Of a stretch of DNA of 64,000 nucleotides, positions 21,716 to 32,210 are shown in pieces; positions within the stretch are counted from its first letter, which is position 1; each line of letters starts with the position of its first letter. Below the pieces are notes generated by a model. It ran no database searches. It was not told the DNA's origin and saw only the letters and a program-made list of their open reading frames with translations. Origin of the DNA: Parasitella parasitica (Eukaryota; Mucoromycota; Mucoromycetes; Mucorales; Mucoraceae); contig MU619244.1 in NCBI GenBank assembly GCA_025201805.1, forward strand, positions 157,596 to 221,595, written 5' to 3'. Both the position numbers and the translations under genes were made by a program.

Positions 21716-22572
21716 CGTCATTTTGCATCGAAAAAAAAAATATGCTCGAATTGCACCAAAATCATATATAACATAGTTTTTTATCAATGGATACTATTTT
21801 TCGTGTTTCAGGGCACTTTTGATTATGAAAATTAACCAAAAAATGGCTCGCGAAGCTAAAGCTCTTGCTTTTAAGCTGTAAAAATATCTTTCTGGAGGTC
21901 ATATCACGTCAATATCAATTCTACAGCTCTATAAAGTAATATTTTTGATGCCACTATTATACCCTTCTTCATAGTAANNNNNNNNNNNNNNNNNNNNNNN
22001 NNNNNNNNNNNNNNNNNNNNNNNNNNNNNNNNNNNNNNNNNNNNNNNNNNNNNNNNNNNNNNNNNNNNNNNNNNNNNNNNNNNNNNNNNNNNNNNNNNNN
22101 NNNNNNNNNNNNNNNNNNNNNNNNNNNNNNNNNNNNNNNNNNNNNNNNNNNNNNNNNNNNNNNNNNNNNNNNNNNNNNNNNNNNNNNNNNNNNNNNNNNN
22201 NNNNNNNNNNNNNNNNNNNNNNNNNNNNNNNNNNNNNNNNNNNNNNNNNNNNNNNNNNNNNNNNNNNNNNNNNNNNNNNNNNNNNNNNNNNNNNNNNCGT
22301 CATTTTGCATCGAAAAAAAAAATATGCTCGAATTGCACCAAAATCATATATAACATAGTTTTTTATCAATGGATACTATTTTTCGTGTTTCAGGACACTT
22401 TTGATTATAAAAATTAATCAAAAAAGGGCACACAAAGCTAAAATTCATGCTTTTAAGCTGTAAAAGATATCTATCTGGAGATGATATCATGTCAGCATCA
22501 ATTCTAGTACATGACAAAGCTCTATAAAGTAGGTATTTTTGATACCGCAAGTAAACCTTGCTTCATAGTAAT
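21716..22572. repeat. Large direct repeat on both sides of an assembly gap
   Basis: 21716-21977 and 22298-22572 align along their full length, identical for the first 100 or so bases (CGTCATTTTGCATCG...) and drifting to about 85-90% later. The period is 582 bp with the present gap size. The right copy starts exactly at the gap edge, which suggests the assembler broke in a longer tandem array. Confidence 0.9.
21978..22297. other. Assembly gap (320 N)
   Basis: Run of N. The open frames crossing it have no meaning. Confidence 1.
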
Positions 22573-22717
22573 ATGATAAAACAGGTGTGGCCCCATCGAG
22601 TCGGAAGCAGAAGAGGATAATTAATGAATACAATGTTTTGCTGTAATAATCCACTTTTATTTGTGAGTAATTCATAGGTTGCTAATTGCTAGTGACAGAG
22701 AAGCCCTCTTACCATTG

Positions 22718-22781
22718 TTCAGAACCCCTAATATATATTATCACAAACACTGTGACATTTATCATTTACTTGAACTTTTAA
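22718..22781. repeat. Dispersed repeat, copy 2
   Basis: Matches 15835-15899 at about 85%. It lies 80 bp from a mariner terminal repeat, so it may be the inner part of a non-autonomous element that ends at 22881. Confidence 0.65.
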
Positions 22782-22856
22782 AAGCCTTCACATAATAGCT
22801 GGCAATATAGAAATGTCACCCGACTTAATGCTAAACGATAGATTAAAATTTCAAAA

Positions 22857-22881
22857 CGGACAATATTTACCAGCCGCACTG
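22857..22881 (-). mobile_element. Terminal inverted repeat of a Tc1/mariner element (right end)
   Basis: Reverse complement begins CAGTGCGGCTGGTAAATATT and is followed by TA on the plus strand. It is the same family as 7970-7994 (24 of 25 bases equal). The orientation says that the element it closes lies to its left (below 22857). Confidence 0.6.
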
Positions 22882-23009
22882 TAACTTCTGTGTCAATCGC
22901 TTCACGGGCTTTTGGTTGACCAGCATAAGCAATTAGCATTAGATCAAAATGTTAAAATGATTGCCCAAGGCATAATATACTACGGTTTGACATATGTCTT
23001 TATTGACAA

Positions 23010-23783
23010 ATCAATAAAGCTCTTTTACCACAGGCGATTTGTGAATGGAAGCATTATCCATCACAAAAAAGTAGGAACCAGCATTGGTTTCATCCAGTTT
23101 CTTCGTGATCCCACTAACAAAATCTTTGAAGATCTCCCCTGTTGTGCCTCATTTGACAACTTCAATTGAGACATCTTCAACGCCACGGTGGGAGACGCCT
23201 GCAAGAATTTACATGTTCACAGCTCGCTTCATGTCATTATCAACTACGCTCAAAGAGACTTTTTTGTAGTAGCCTTGTCCACGTACAAGATTGGCATTGA
23301 ATTCAGCCTCGTCCACAAAGACACAATTGGTCTTGAAGGCAATACGTCTTTCAGATAATCTATTTGAAATAGAATTGCATCTTTACTGGGTGTTTTTTTT
23401 TGGTCTCCCACTGTCTTTGTTCGCTTCACGTTAAATCCAAGGCCAATGACAAGTAATTCCACACACCACTTGGAAATATACCTCAACAAGCAAGAACTGG
23501 GAACTTCTGTTCCAATGCCTCCTTGAGCATATCAAGATTTTGCGTGCAGTCGCCGTCCAAGAGCTTTTTGATATGCTTTCCATGCTCATGCTCATGCTCA
23601 GTCTTTGTTGTCTCCTTTTTTCTTCTTTACCAAACATCCAGGATATTTCTGACAGATGAGGTGGACAGTTGGCATCGTCGCGCAGCCTCTGAAGCAGTGA
23701 TTGGATCATTAATTTGCTCGATGACAAGCTGTCTAGTGGCGGCAGGAATATTTCTTTTTTTCGGCTCTTTTGTCTTTAGTTGA
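23010..23783 (-). pseudogene. Tc1/mariner transposase relic
   Basis: The minus strand reads an N-terminal helix-turn-helix ('NIPAATRQLVIEQINDPIT', 'ASEAARRCQLSTSSVRNILD'), then after frame breaks 'NCVFVDEAEFNANLVRGQGY' with the first catalytic Asp, 'ILAGVSHRGVEDVSIEVVK' (with stops before and after), and 'YFFVMDNASIHKSPVVKELY' with the second Asp. The third acidic block is missing because the coding sense ends near 23010. It resembles the relic at 14-15 kb ('QGVEDV', 'NARIH'). Clearly inactive. Confidence 0.85.
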
Positions 23784-24470
23784 TGAAGTACGAGGCATTT
23801 TTATTAACTCAAGTGTAATTGAGAAACGTGAAACCGTATGTGAAAGAGAGCAGAAAGGTTATAATTAAGCTGAATATAGGACTTGTAATATATACAAATG
23901 AAACAATGATTAGATCCTAATTAACGTTTACATATGTCGTTATGTCATTGTCAATTATTATCATGTAGCGCACATTTTTTTTTTTTTTTTTTTTTTTGCC
24001 TACTTGTATTTGAAATCTGGTGGGCACGGCTATTTATTTCGAATCCCACAACTTACCCTGCAATAATGACAAGCCTGAAAATAAACAGTCGAAAGAGCAG
24101 AATTAACCTTCCAAATCTGTTTTCTTCTTCGGAAGAAATATTTCCTTTCTAACTGATAAATAATCAAATGCAACGGTTTAAGAGGATTGTACGGCAGAGA
24201 GATTAAATTTTCAATTGGGCATGTTGATAAGATATTTACGTTTTGATGTACAATATCGGTATTTGTGCCTTTGGAAACACACTTTATCAATGGCATTATA
24301 ATAGAAATGAACAAATTTGGGATATTGTATCTTTGGTAAAAAATATCTTACTTTCATGTGATAAGAACAGACCTTCTTCTGTTATTCCCACCCTTAAAAA
24401 GCCAAAACGCAATTTCTTTTTTTAAACGTTTTCTTTATTTATCTTTCTTTTCAGCACATCTCATGCTACA
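23784..24470. other. Spacer and promoter region of the 24.5-kb gene
   Basis: T run at about 23975-23997. A minus-strand frame (24314-24030) is open for 94 codons but shows no domain and could not be extended. The CT-rich stretch before 24471 fits a fungal promoter. Confidence 0.4.
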
Positions 24471-25229
24471 ATGGCTACTACAGATTCGTTAGATATGTCT
24501 ACTGCTTCCATGTTGAGTAGCGGAGAACACGACACATTGTCTACGAATGATTCCATGGTTGAACCATTACCAACGCCACCCACACCGCCTAAAGAATCAC
24601 AATATTTAGATAACTCTAAAGATTATCAGCCATTGCATACATTGCCTGTCATTTCTTCTGGACAGCAACATGATACAAATGAAGAAGAGCAGATCATAGC
24701 AAGGCAGCCATCTACTCTAGCGTTTATCAAGGGACATGTTCACTACTTCTTGAAATCCGCTTTGCAATTCGTATTCAAAGACAATAATCTACCCTTATTA
24801 ATCAACCTTATATATCATCTTATTGCAGCAAGAGCATTATTAAATAAACCATGGAGAACGGTTATTCGTTACTTGGGCATCCCACCTACACCCAAACCGA
24901 ATTCTGCATTGAAGCACCAGATTGAACAAACAACATCTATTGCTATTGATCTACTCAGAACGCAAGGTGTGTTTCATTTAGCTATGGGCGCATTAGCGGT
25001 ATTAGCGCTAAAGGAGAGAAGACAATCATCAGAAAGATCAGCTTTGTTTGTATTGACATTATCTTCTGTTGGTCAGACGTGGTCTCATTTCAATGCCTAC
25101 TGGAAATCAAGTCATCAGCAATATAACCTCAAGGCATTGCAAGAAGTAGGCGGTTCAGATTTATTGGTTGCTTTGATCAGCTCCATTGCTTTGACAAAGA
25201 CAGCAAGAAGGACAGGGAAATTGGTTTAA
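24471..25229 (+). CDS. Uncharacterised multi-span membrane protein
   Basis: Single exon of 252 residues. The first 90 residues are polar, Ser/Thr/Pro-rich ('PTPPTPPKESQYL'). The rest carries about four hydrophobic stretches ('LPLLINLIYHLIAARALL', 'HLAMGALAVLALK', 'ALFVLTLSSVGQTW', 'DLLVALISSIAL') joined by basic loops, suggesting an organelle or ER membrane protein with a cytosolic tail. ATG 24471 is the first ATG after a CT-rich leader. I do not recognise the family. Its TAA stop (25227-25229) overlaps by four bases the stop of SEN15 on the other strand. Confidence 0.75.
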   Translation: MATTDSLDMSTASMLSSGEHDTLSTNDSMVEPLPTPPTPPKESQYLDNSKDYQPLHTLPVISSGQQHDTNEEEQIIARQPSTLAFIKGHVHYFLKSALQFVFKDNNLPLLINLIYHLIAARALLNKPWRTVIRYLGIPPTPKPNSALKHQIEQTTSIAIDLLRTQGVFHLAMGALAVLALKERRQSSERSALFVLTLSSVGQTWSHFNAYWKSSHQQYNLKALQEVGGSDLLVALISSIALTKTARRTGKLV

Positions 25230-25784
25230 TTATGTTGAGTTGCTTTGACCAAACCTTTACTGATATGATAGTAAACGATGGCTGAATCAGAAGAATAAAT
25301 AGCCAGCGTTAATTTTCTACAATGAGCAGACATAGTTAATCTTGGTGTAATTAAGATTTGCCCAAATAAAAACACACATACTCAACTGGAGTCTTTATAG
25401 AATCAAACATATATGCTATGTTATCCATTGAAAGATTGGCTTCATCTTGCAACACAGGTATGATAAAGAGCTGATTACACTGCAGATAAGTATAATCAAT
25501 AAATTAGCTTCTACACCTTTAAAAATTACCCAACCTACAGTTTTTTCTGGTTCGCGTGCTAAGAATATACATGTCTGCAATCCCTGATTTGCTTCAAATT
25601 GAACATCTTTCCACTTTTTGGCTAACACGAGATCTGAAAATATTCTTTGAGAAAGAGAGATATTATTAGGGGGAAATCCGTTGGAAGCTAGTTCAATATT
25701 CTTGAGCTAAAGTAGATGAGAACATATGCACGCATCATGTCGGGTTTCAATCAAATAATACTCTACTTGTTCTTGGTATGTCAT
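25226..25784 (-). CDS. SEN15: tRNA-splicing endonuclease subunit Sen15
   Basis: Non-catalytic subunit of the Sen2-Sen34-Sen54-Sen15 complex, which removes introns from tRNA precursors. Four exons on the minus strand (25784-25767, 25706-25539, 25479-25382, 25316-25226) join in phase to 124 residues. Seen: 'RIFSDLVLAKKWKDVQF' matching the 'DLVETKKWRDV' type opening of the family, 'QLFIIPVLQDEANLS' for the 'FVVPVPL' strand, 'IAYMFDSIKTP', and the diagnostic end 'KLTLAIYSSDSAIVYYHIS' for 'LTLAFVDSDSTVVYYK'. Size is close to yeast Sen15 (128). The first exon (MTYQEQ, 18 bp) is the least certain part. It is hidden by its short exons, so no long frame shows it. The stop codon shares TTAA with the convergent gene. 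Confidence 0.85.
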
Positions 25785-27944
25785 AAAGAGCAACGTTCCA
25801 ATTGTTGCAAGAGCGCGTGATTTTCAAATGGAGAAAATTTTTTGGTAGACCTCAGCTACAACACTGCATTATAAGATACCTACACTATTATTATTTAAGA
25901 ATAGCATATCTTTTGCTCAGTTGCTTGCTATTACAAGAAGTAAAGATAGACGGCATTACCCAAAACCTGCGCACATTTCTGAAGAATAAATTTAGAGAAC
26001 GTAATAAATCTGCCATGTATAAAAATTGTAAAAGATGATGCTGGAATCCTTAAAATTCACGAGAGAAGCAAAAAACCTTGTTTTTGACAGCAGTTGCTGT
26101 TGCATAGCAACTAAATATTTGATCTACCGGATGCATGTTTTGGGCGTTGCTAAGCCTGCTATACATGAGAAACGTTCGGATATTGCATCAGCTGAATGGC
26201 GGCAACCATCACATCATTTTTAGATTAAACCTGAGAGGATTATCGATTCTTTTAGACCCATAGAAGTGTTTTTAAAAGTATACGCAGCCAGATAACATGG
26301 TGTGATTAAAGCAAGTATCGAAAGGTTGCCTGTCGTGCCTTAGACAATCTCAGTTGCCTCCGTTCAGGCCTCCAGTGTGGTAAATGCTCTCTGAGCCACG
26401 CTTTATTTGTATAACTTTTAAGTACTAATATACTTTTCCCTTTATTTTTTCATATCTTTTCAAGTCGTCCATCGTGGAAATCACTTATGACAGATCAAAG
26501 GAAGGATGTCAAATCCTATTTACGAGGACACCTATTTCCTGGAGATTGGCGGAAAAGGTAGTTATGCTCAGATAGCGATGACCATGCCTCTTCTTATGGT
26601 GCATAAGACAGTGTTTATCTTGCTCTTTATCGAAGCCTATCATCGATTATATGCAATTCTGATATGAAAATTTGTGACACCCATCTGATACCTTTATGGA
26701 TATCAATGAAAGCATGGACGCCAATGTTGTTGTCAGATAGCGCCAAGTCAACGCTAAGTTCTTCAAGCAGAAGTCGAAATTTCTTCAAAAAAGTTCTTCT
26801 TCAGATTCTTTATTCTCCAAGAAGAGACAAAGACATGTCCCATCCTAGATTGTAGGCGACTGATCCGCTTTCAGAAGCCACAGATGCATTTGCTCAAGTT
26901 TGGCCGAAAAAAGGAGCTTATTGCTTCCTACTATGATAACTAAATCCACAAGACTTACGTCAAGTAAAGGCCAGGAAAATCAAGCAATTAGTATTGGCGA
27001 CTCCATATTGGACAACACAGCACTGGTTCCTTATGATACTACAAATGAACCATCCGGATCAACCGATATTTTACAAGAAAAGTAAGTCGTTGACCTTAGC
27101 CGCATGACTACTATCAGGCATGAACGCAGAAAAAAGGGTCTCTATGAAAAAACGTCTGGGTATTTGACAGGAGCTCAAACGTCTCTACAGCGATATGTTA
27201 TGATAATGGCTTGATAATGGCTGGAACATTTGGCTGTCATGGTACGAGGAGAAACAGAAAGATCCTCTGGAAGATGATGCAAATAATGTGCTGCTGTAAT
27301 CCTGAGGGAGCAAAAAAATGGCTATCAACACTTGAGTACGAGAAGATCAGCAATCGCATCGGTCTTCAAAGTAATTTATCCTGCAAAAGGTCCCATAGCA
27401 GGTCTAACAAATGACCATACCCTATTTATGCCTTTAAACATAAATAATAGCGAGAAGACAAGGTTAATCAGGCCAGCAAGCATATCTGGATGAATCAAAA
27501 ATCAATGTATTCAAAAAATCGAAAACAAGCAAGAAAGAGATGCAGTCAGTCAAATACTGCCACAATTACTACTACCACTGAAACTGCTGCTTCTTTCAAT
27601 GATAGAAGGGAAGGATCTGTCATTGATGAGTTCTCTCTTTTTAACAACATGCATGACCCATGCGATACTGGTTACGAGGTTGTTGAAACTGTCACCGAGA
27701 CTCCAGCTCCTCGTATTTATGCTAGAAAAAGTAGAAAGGAGTATTAGGTCGACAACATTGAAAACTTGAAGAGATGGTATCTCCAATCTTTGAGATCAAT
27801 GGGCATGCGGATCTTTGCCCTCAAGCTTCCAAAGATATCACCGACGGGAGATGGCTAGTCATTTTGATCGAGTCAAGCTTATTTCTTAAAATCAAGCTAA
27901 AAAGCTTCAACGCTTGATTTTTTATAACAAGCTTTTTTCAAAAA
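25785..27944. other. Transposon-like debris, no gene recognised
   Basis: Many short frames with stops. The stretches at about 26470-26860 and 27490-27750 ('NRKQARKRCSQSN', then a Thr-rich stretch, then 'PRIYARKSRKEY') look like decayed coding sequence, perhaps an ORF1 or gag-like region upstream of the LINE end, but no motif decides this. Confidence 0.4.
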
Positions 27945-28642
27945 TGTCTTCAACGATTGATTTTACTTCCTTCACACTCCAGTTCGAGTCTCTTAACAGG
28001 GCCAACATCTTCTCCAAGATCTCAATCAAGACCTTTCGTCAGGCTTGTTCTTCTACTTTTATACCAACCTCTTTGACTGTAATCAGCTCTGACTCGTGGA
28101 AATTGTTTTGGTCATTAGCTCTAAGTATGGTACAGCGAAATGTCGTACACCGCTTCATCAACAACAGAGTTCCTCATATCTCCCTTCTTCATCGACTATT
28201 TCCGGAACAACACCCTTCTCCACTATGCGCTATTTGCTCCCTTACTGTCGACTCTCCTACACACTTCCTCTTTTATTGTCCAGCGAAAGCCAACATTTGG
28301 CAGGCTGCGTTTTTCGAATTTCTTTGCCCTACTGTCTCCATCCATGACATTATTTCCGCGATTCATTCTTTGGATCTATGATATTCGCTACAGCCAACAA
28401 ATTGCCTTTCCTGCGCTCCCTTCACTGCAGTCGCAGTTCTGGCCAACATCCGTTTCGATGTTCTACAACGCATTGATGAAGATGTGCCCCATTCTGTATT
28501 GTAGCCTACAGGTAGCGTCAGCATCCTTTCGTCACATTGAATTCCTTCCATTATTTTTTTTTTTTAATTATTAGCCTATGTTATTATCCGTTATTTCTTA
28601 TTCTCATTATTTACTCTGTCTGCCGATTTGCCAAAAAAAAAA
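27945..28642 (+). mobile_element. 5'-truncated LINE 3' end, copy 2
   Basis: The plus frame 27914-28381 reads the C-terminus of a non-LTR reverse transcriptase: 'WKLFWSLALSMVQRNVVHRF', 'NRVPHISLLHRLFPEQHPSP', then the zf-RVT type zinc cluster 'CAICSLTVDSPTHFLFYC' and 'KANIWQAAFFEF'. The 3' untranslated part follows, with an A tail at 28633-28642. The catalytic RT and endonuclease domains are absent. Shares sequence with copy 1 at 20341-20860. Confidence 0.8.
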
Positions 28643-29099
28643 CAAAGTATTTATCAAAGAAATTTCATTGATTCATGCGTGGAAAGAGGCTGTAACAAGC
28701 CATGCTCTTGATTCAAATTAGTTTATTTGTGTATCCATCAGTTTTGTGGCTTTAACAATATAAAGGGATAGAGAGATAAAGCCATTCTATACCATTATTT
28801 ATGCTTGTAATTATTTTGGCTAGAAGCTTTGGTCAAATTATTTGCAAAACAGAGGGCAGCTTACTCTCAAAAAGTTGGGCAAACCAGCTTCAAACATTTG
28901 ACCAAACCAGTTACTTGATTTTCGAAAACACCACTCACTTTTTTGAGTGAGGTTAAGTTGCCCAGGAAAAGGAAATTGGAAATATTGCACCTTTTTTTGA
29001 TGAAAGGAAAAGTCTACTTTTATTTTGAGAACTAACAAATTTTCAGACGATTTCTTTTCTTTCAGATAATAGACGCTGAAGAGCTTTTTTTTTTAAAAA
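28643..29099. other. Spacer, nothing recognised
   Basis: AT-rich with A/T runs near 29080-29105; no recognisable gene. Confidence 0.5.
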
Positions 29100-29490
29100 A
29101 AAAAGCCTTTAAAGACAGGTACTACGGCTTATCATATAGTCAAATTTATAGAATCTGTAATGGATGTCCTTGACAAAAATGAGATGACAAGGGGTTTTAT
29201 TGTCATGAATAATTGTAGGGTACACCATTTGCTGTTGGTGCTAATGAAAAACGGGGATACAAACCATTATTCATGCCATCTTACTCTCCGTTTCTATCGA
29301 AAAGTGCTAGTGAAGATTAAAAGTGGGGTTAGAAGAAATCCTTTGAAGAAAGGCGGTGAGCTGAACACGTCGTATCGCTGAAGCATGCAACAAGGTGACT
29401 ACAAAAGACTGCTTGCAGAGGGTAAAACACGCTGAGTCTTATTGGGAGACATGTATTCAGAAAGAAAAGGGTTTAAAATAACTAATGCCA
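29100..29490 (+). pseudogene. Tc1/mariner transposase fragment
   Basis: C-terminal fragment: 'TGTTAYHIVKFIESVMDVLD', 'GFIVMNNCRVHH' (second DDE Asp changed to Asn), then after frameshifts 'KRGYKPLFMPSYSPFLSK', where the 'NPIE' acidic site is lost. Ends with 'YWETCIQKEKG'-like sequence. Broken beyond function. Confidence 0.75.
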
Positions 29491-29574
29491 TGCTCCTGTC
29501 TTTGTTGTCCTTTTTATAAATAGAAAACAATCAACTAATTTTTTTTCCTTAACTGCAAAACTTATTTTATCAGC

Positions 29575-30135
29575 ATGTCCAGCCCAAACCATCCAGAAAC
29601 ATTTACTAGAATGAGAGAAGAAACGCCAACTACTTCACATGGATCGAGGACACTGACAGTAGAAGAAACAGCACTACAAGGACAAAGTGGAGACGAAAAT
29701 GTTGTTAGCTCGGATGGCGAAGAGCATGTAGGTGTATTACGTTTGCGAGGCGATATGAATACGAGAAGAAGAAGAGTGATTCAATGGGACGAAAGTGTCA
29801 TTGACAATGAACATATGAATAAGAAGAAAACCAAAAGTGAGTTTTTACGCTGTAAAAAAACGATAATGATTATGACTGAAAAAATAATAGTCTGTTGCAT
29901 ATATCATAAACCTCATGCCGTTGGAGAATCATCAGAATCAGAAAGCGATAGTTCGAGCGACGATAGCAGTAGTAGTGGCAGCGACAGTGACAGTAATCAT
30001 GCCAAATGCAATCATAACCATGGCCAAAGAAAGAAGAAGAGAAACCCTAGAGATGTGAGTCCTAATGCGTATGAACGTCAGCCCGTGTACAAAAGTTTGT
30101 ATATTCATAGTAAACACCAAATATATACTAATTGA
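29575..30135 (+). CDS. YPI1: Type 1 protein phosphatase inhibitor-3 (PPP1R11/Ypi1)
   Basis: Binds the PP1 catalytic subunit (Glc7) and controls its nuclear activity. Two exons (29575-29836, 29891-30135) give 168 residues. Seen: '[15 protein letters not shown]' (the PP1-docking KVxW-like block, about residues 62-75), then across the intron '[20 protein letters not shown]' with the family Cys/His pattern, an Asp/Ser tract, a His-rich stretch '[15 protein letters not shown]', and '[11 protein letters not shown]', a conserved block. The last 15 residues past 'VYK' are not conserved and may be translated intron. The N-terminal 55 residues are disordered. This order of motifs is specific to the family. 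Confidence 0.92.
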   Translation: MSSPNHPETFTRMREETPTTSHGSRTLTVEETALQGQSGDENVVSSDGEEHVGVLRLRGDMNTRRRRVIQWDESVIDNEHMNKKKTKSEFLRCKKTIMIMTEKIIVCCIYHKPHAVGESSESESDSSSDDSSSSGSDSDSNHAKCNHNHGQRKKKRNPRDVSPNAYERQPVYKSLYIHSKHQIYTN

Positions 30136-30362
30136 TAATCTTAGATCGTTCTTTACCATCTCCATCAAAATAAATATAGTAAATTGATCAAAATTTTTGT
30201 ATTGCTTGAAAAAAAAAAAAGAAAAAAAAAAAAGGGATTTATATGTTAAGGAGTGTGCCATTTATCACGGAATGAAAGGAAAATGTTTATTTTATTTGAC
30301 ATGGTAGAAATCACAATTCTTCCTTTTTCTTCCCTTCTGCTTTTTCAGTTCTTTTTCGCTAA

Positions 30363-32032
30363 ATGGATTGCAATCATCATAACGAGAAATCAACAGATCA
30401 AGGCCACTGGTCTGATTTTTTACATGGCAACAACAAGAAGGTTAAAAAAAAGAACAGCAGATCGAAATCCATGTTTGAATTAGCCGATAATCCATATGCA
30501 GACGATAATTGCTGCTGCTGCGATGATGAAAATGCAACAACTAGTTCAACCAGGCACAATAGCCTCGTTTATTCGATATTAACGTCATCCACACTAAACA
30601 ATCCTGAAGCATATCCTTCAGCATCGGCTGCAATCCTATTTCTACTGAAATTTTCCAAGTTGTTAGTTTCATGCGGCGCACCGTCTCATCGCCTAGATTA
30701 CTGCTTGCAATTACTAATGCAAAAGTTTAATGTAAAAGCACAGTTTGGTTATTTTCCCGGCTTTCTTGTTGTTTCGTGTGGTGATTCAGGTATGTCTACA
30801 CAATGCGAATCGTCTTTTTTTTTTCTACAGGAGAATAAATCCGAAAGATGTGTTTACAAATAGAAAATTTAGCTGCATCGGTTCAAATCATCAAGGCAGA
30901 AACTGCACTCGATTTGCACAAGTTAACACAAACATACCAGCTATTTGAATCTGTGCTGTGCGACGAAATATCGTTGCAGGAGGCCATTGATCAACTAGAT
31001 TCAATCAGCCGAGATTGCCCTTTATATCCATTATGGCTAACGTGGTTAGCGTATGCTGTGGCATCGAGTGTTAGCGCTCCCTTATTTTTCTCGGGAGGTG
31101 CTGTTGATATGGGGTTTGGTCTGTTGTTGGGCCTCATTGTAGCAATTGGGTTTTTGCATGTCTCTAAAAGGGTAACCCGGTTTGGTTCTATTTTTGATGT
31201 AGTGCTAAGTGCGGTGGTGGGCTTTATTGCTTCGCTCATTGCTGCTAGGTTCCCTACAACTACGTCTTGTTTTTACGCACTCTCTGTCGGCGGTGTCGTT
31301 ATGCTACTACCAGGCTATACAACGCTAATTTCTATTTTGGAAATTGCAGCTGGTGAAGTAGCTTCAGGGACATTGCGTCTTACAACAACGCTCGTCTATT
31401 CACTCATGATTGGATTTGGTCTTGCCATTGGTGCTAGTTGTCATAAAATAATGTTCCCTACTTTGGCTCTGGTGAGCGCAGATACGCAGCAATGCGAGAA
31501 TGGTATATCTGCTTGGTACCATTTTTTGTTTGTCCCTCTATTCGCATTAGCCAACTTGGTCATTCTCAAGGGACACATTCGGAAATTCCCTGTCATTCTA
31601 GCATTGGCAGTAGTCTCGCACGCGGTCCATTTCTTCTCGCTCTCTTGGTTTATCTCTTATCAACATGTAGCAACTGTGATGGCTGCATTTGCCGTTGCCC
31701 TTGTATCCAACTTTTATGCAAGATTCAAATCTACAATCGGTTTTGTAGATATGATCACTGGCTTGCTATTTTTAGTGCCTGGATCAGTAGGAGTTTCCAG
31801 TTCCCTGAATACATTTACTTCGTCAGCGCATGCAACTGAAATAAGCATCATATTGAATGCTAGTCAGCAGGGTGCTATATTCGCAACGCATATGATGGTT
31901 ATTACTGTGGCTGTTTCGGTGGGGCTTGTGTTGGCAGCTGTAGTGGTTTATCCCGTCCGAAAAGTAGTAGATTATCGCAGAAAGACGCCTCGCTATCGAA
32001 GGCGCAATTGGGTTGGAGAAATAACGTTTTAA
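30363..32032 (+). CDS. ThrE/PRM10-like membrane transporter
   Basis: Membrane protein of the ThrE family (N-terminal ThrE and C-terminal ThrE_2 halves). Bacterial members export threonine and serine; the yeast relative is pheromone-regulated PRM10 with no proven substrate. Two exons (30363-30789, 30864-32032) give 531 residues. The acceptor at 30863 was chosen because only it keeps the frame and gives 'GDSENLAASVQII', the expected block after 'PGFLVVSCGD'. The hydrophilic domain (about 75-235) has 'KLLVSCGAPSHRLDYCLQ' with the Gly-His block of the family. About ten hydrophobic spans follow ('FGLLLGLIVAIGFLHV', 'VLSAVVGFIASLIAARF', 'VGGVVMLLPGYTTLISILEI', 'LLFLVPGSVGVSSS'). The N-terminal 60 residues include a CCCC run. 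Convergent with the gene at 32.2 kb. Confidence 0.88.
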
Positions 32033-32210
32033 ATGGCATGTAAATAAAACACAGTTTATATTATTATATGTCCTTGGTGATAAACGAAAAGGTCAGCAAT
32101 TGCATAATATATCTGCATATACAGAATCCAAAATCATGTTTCCTAAATTGTTTTATTTCAAGCGCAAATGTATATAAATATACTGTATGTCACCAGAAGG
32201 CTCAGCAGAT

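Noticed and set aside
21929-22369. Open frames running through the first N block
   Set aside because: They exist only because N is read as open; no sequence supports them.
24030-24314. Minus-strand frame ending near 'ACHYCR', as a zinc-cluster factor
   Set aside because: The Cys pattern is a single fragment beside an acceptor-like site; no Zn2Cys6 domain follows.
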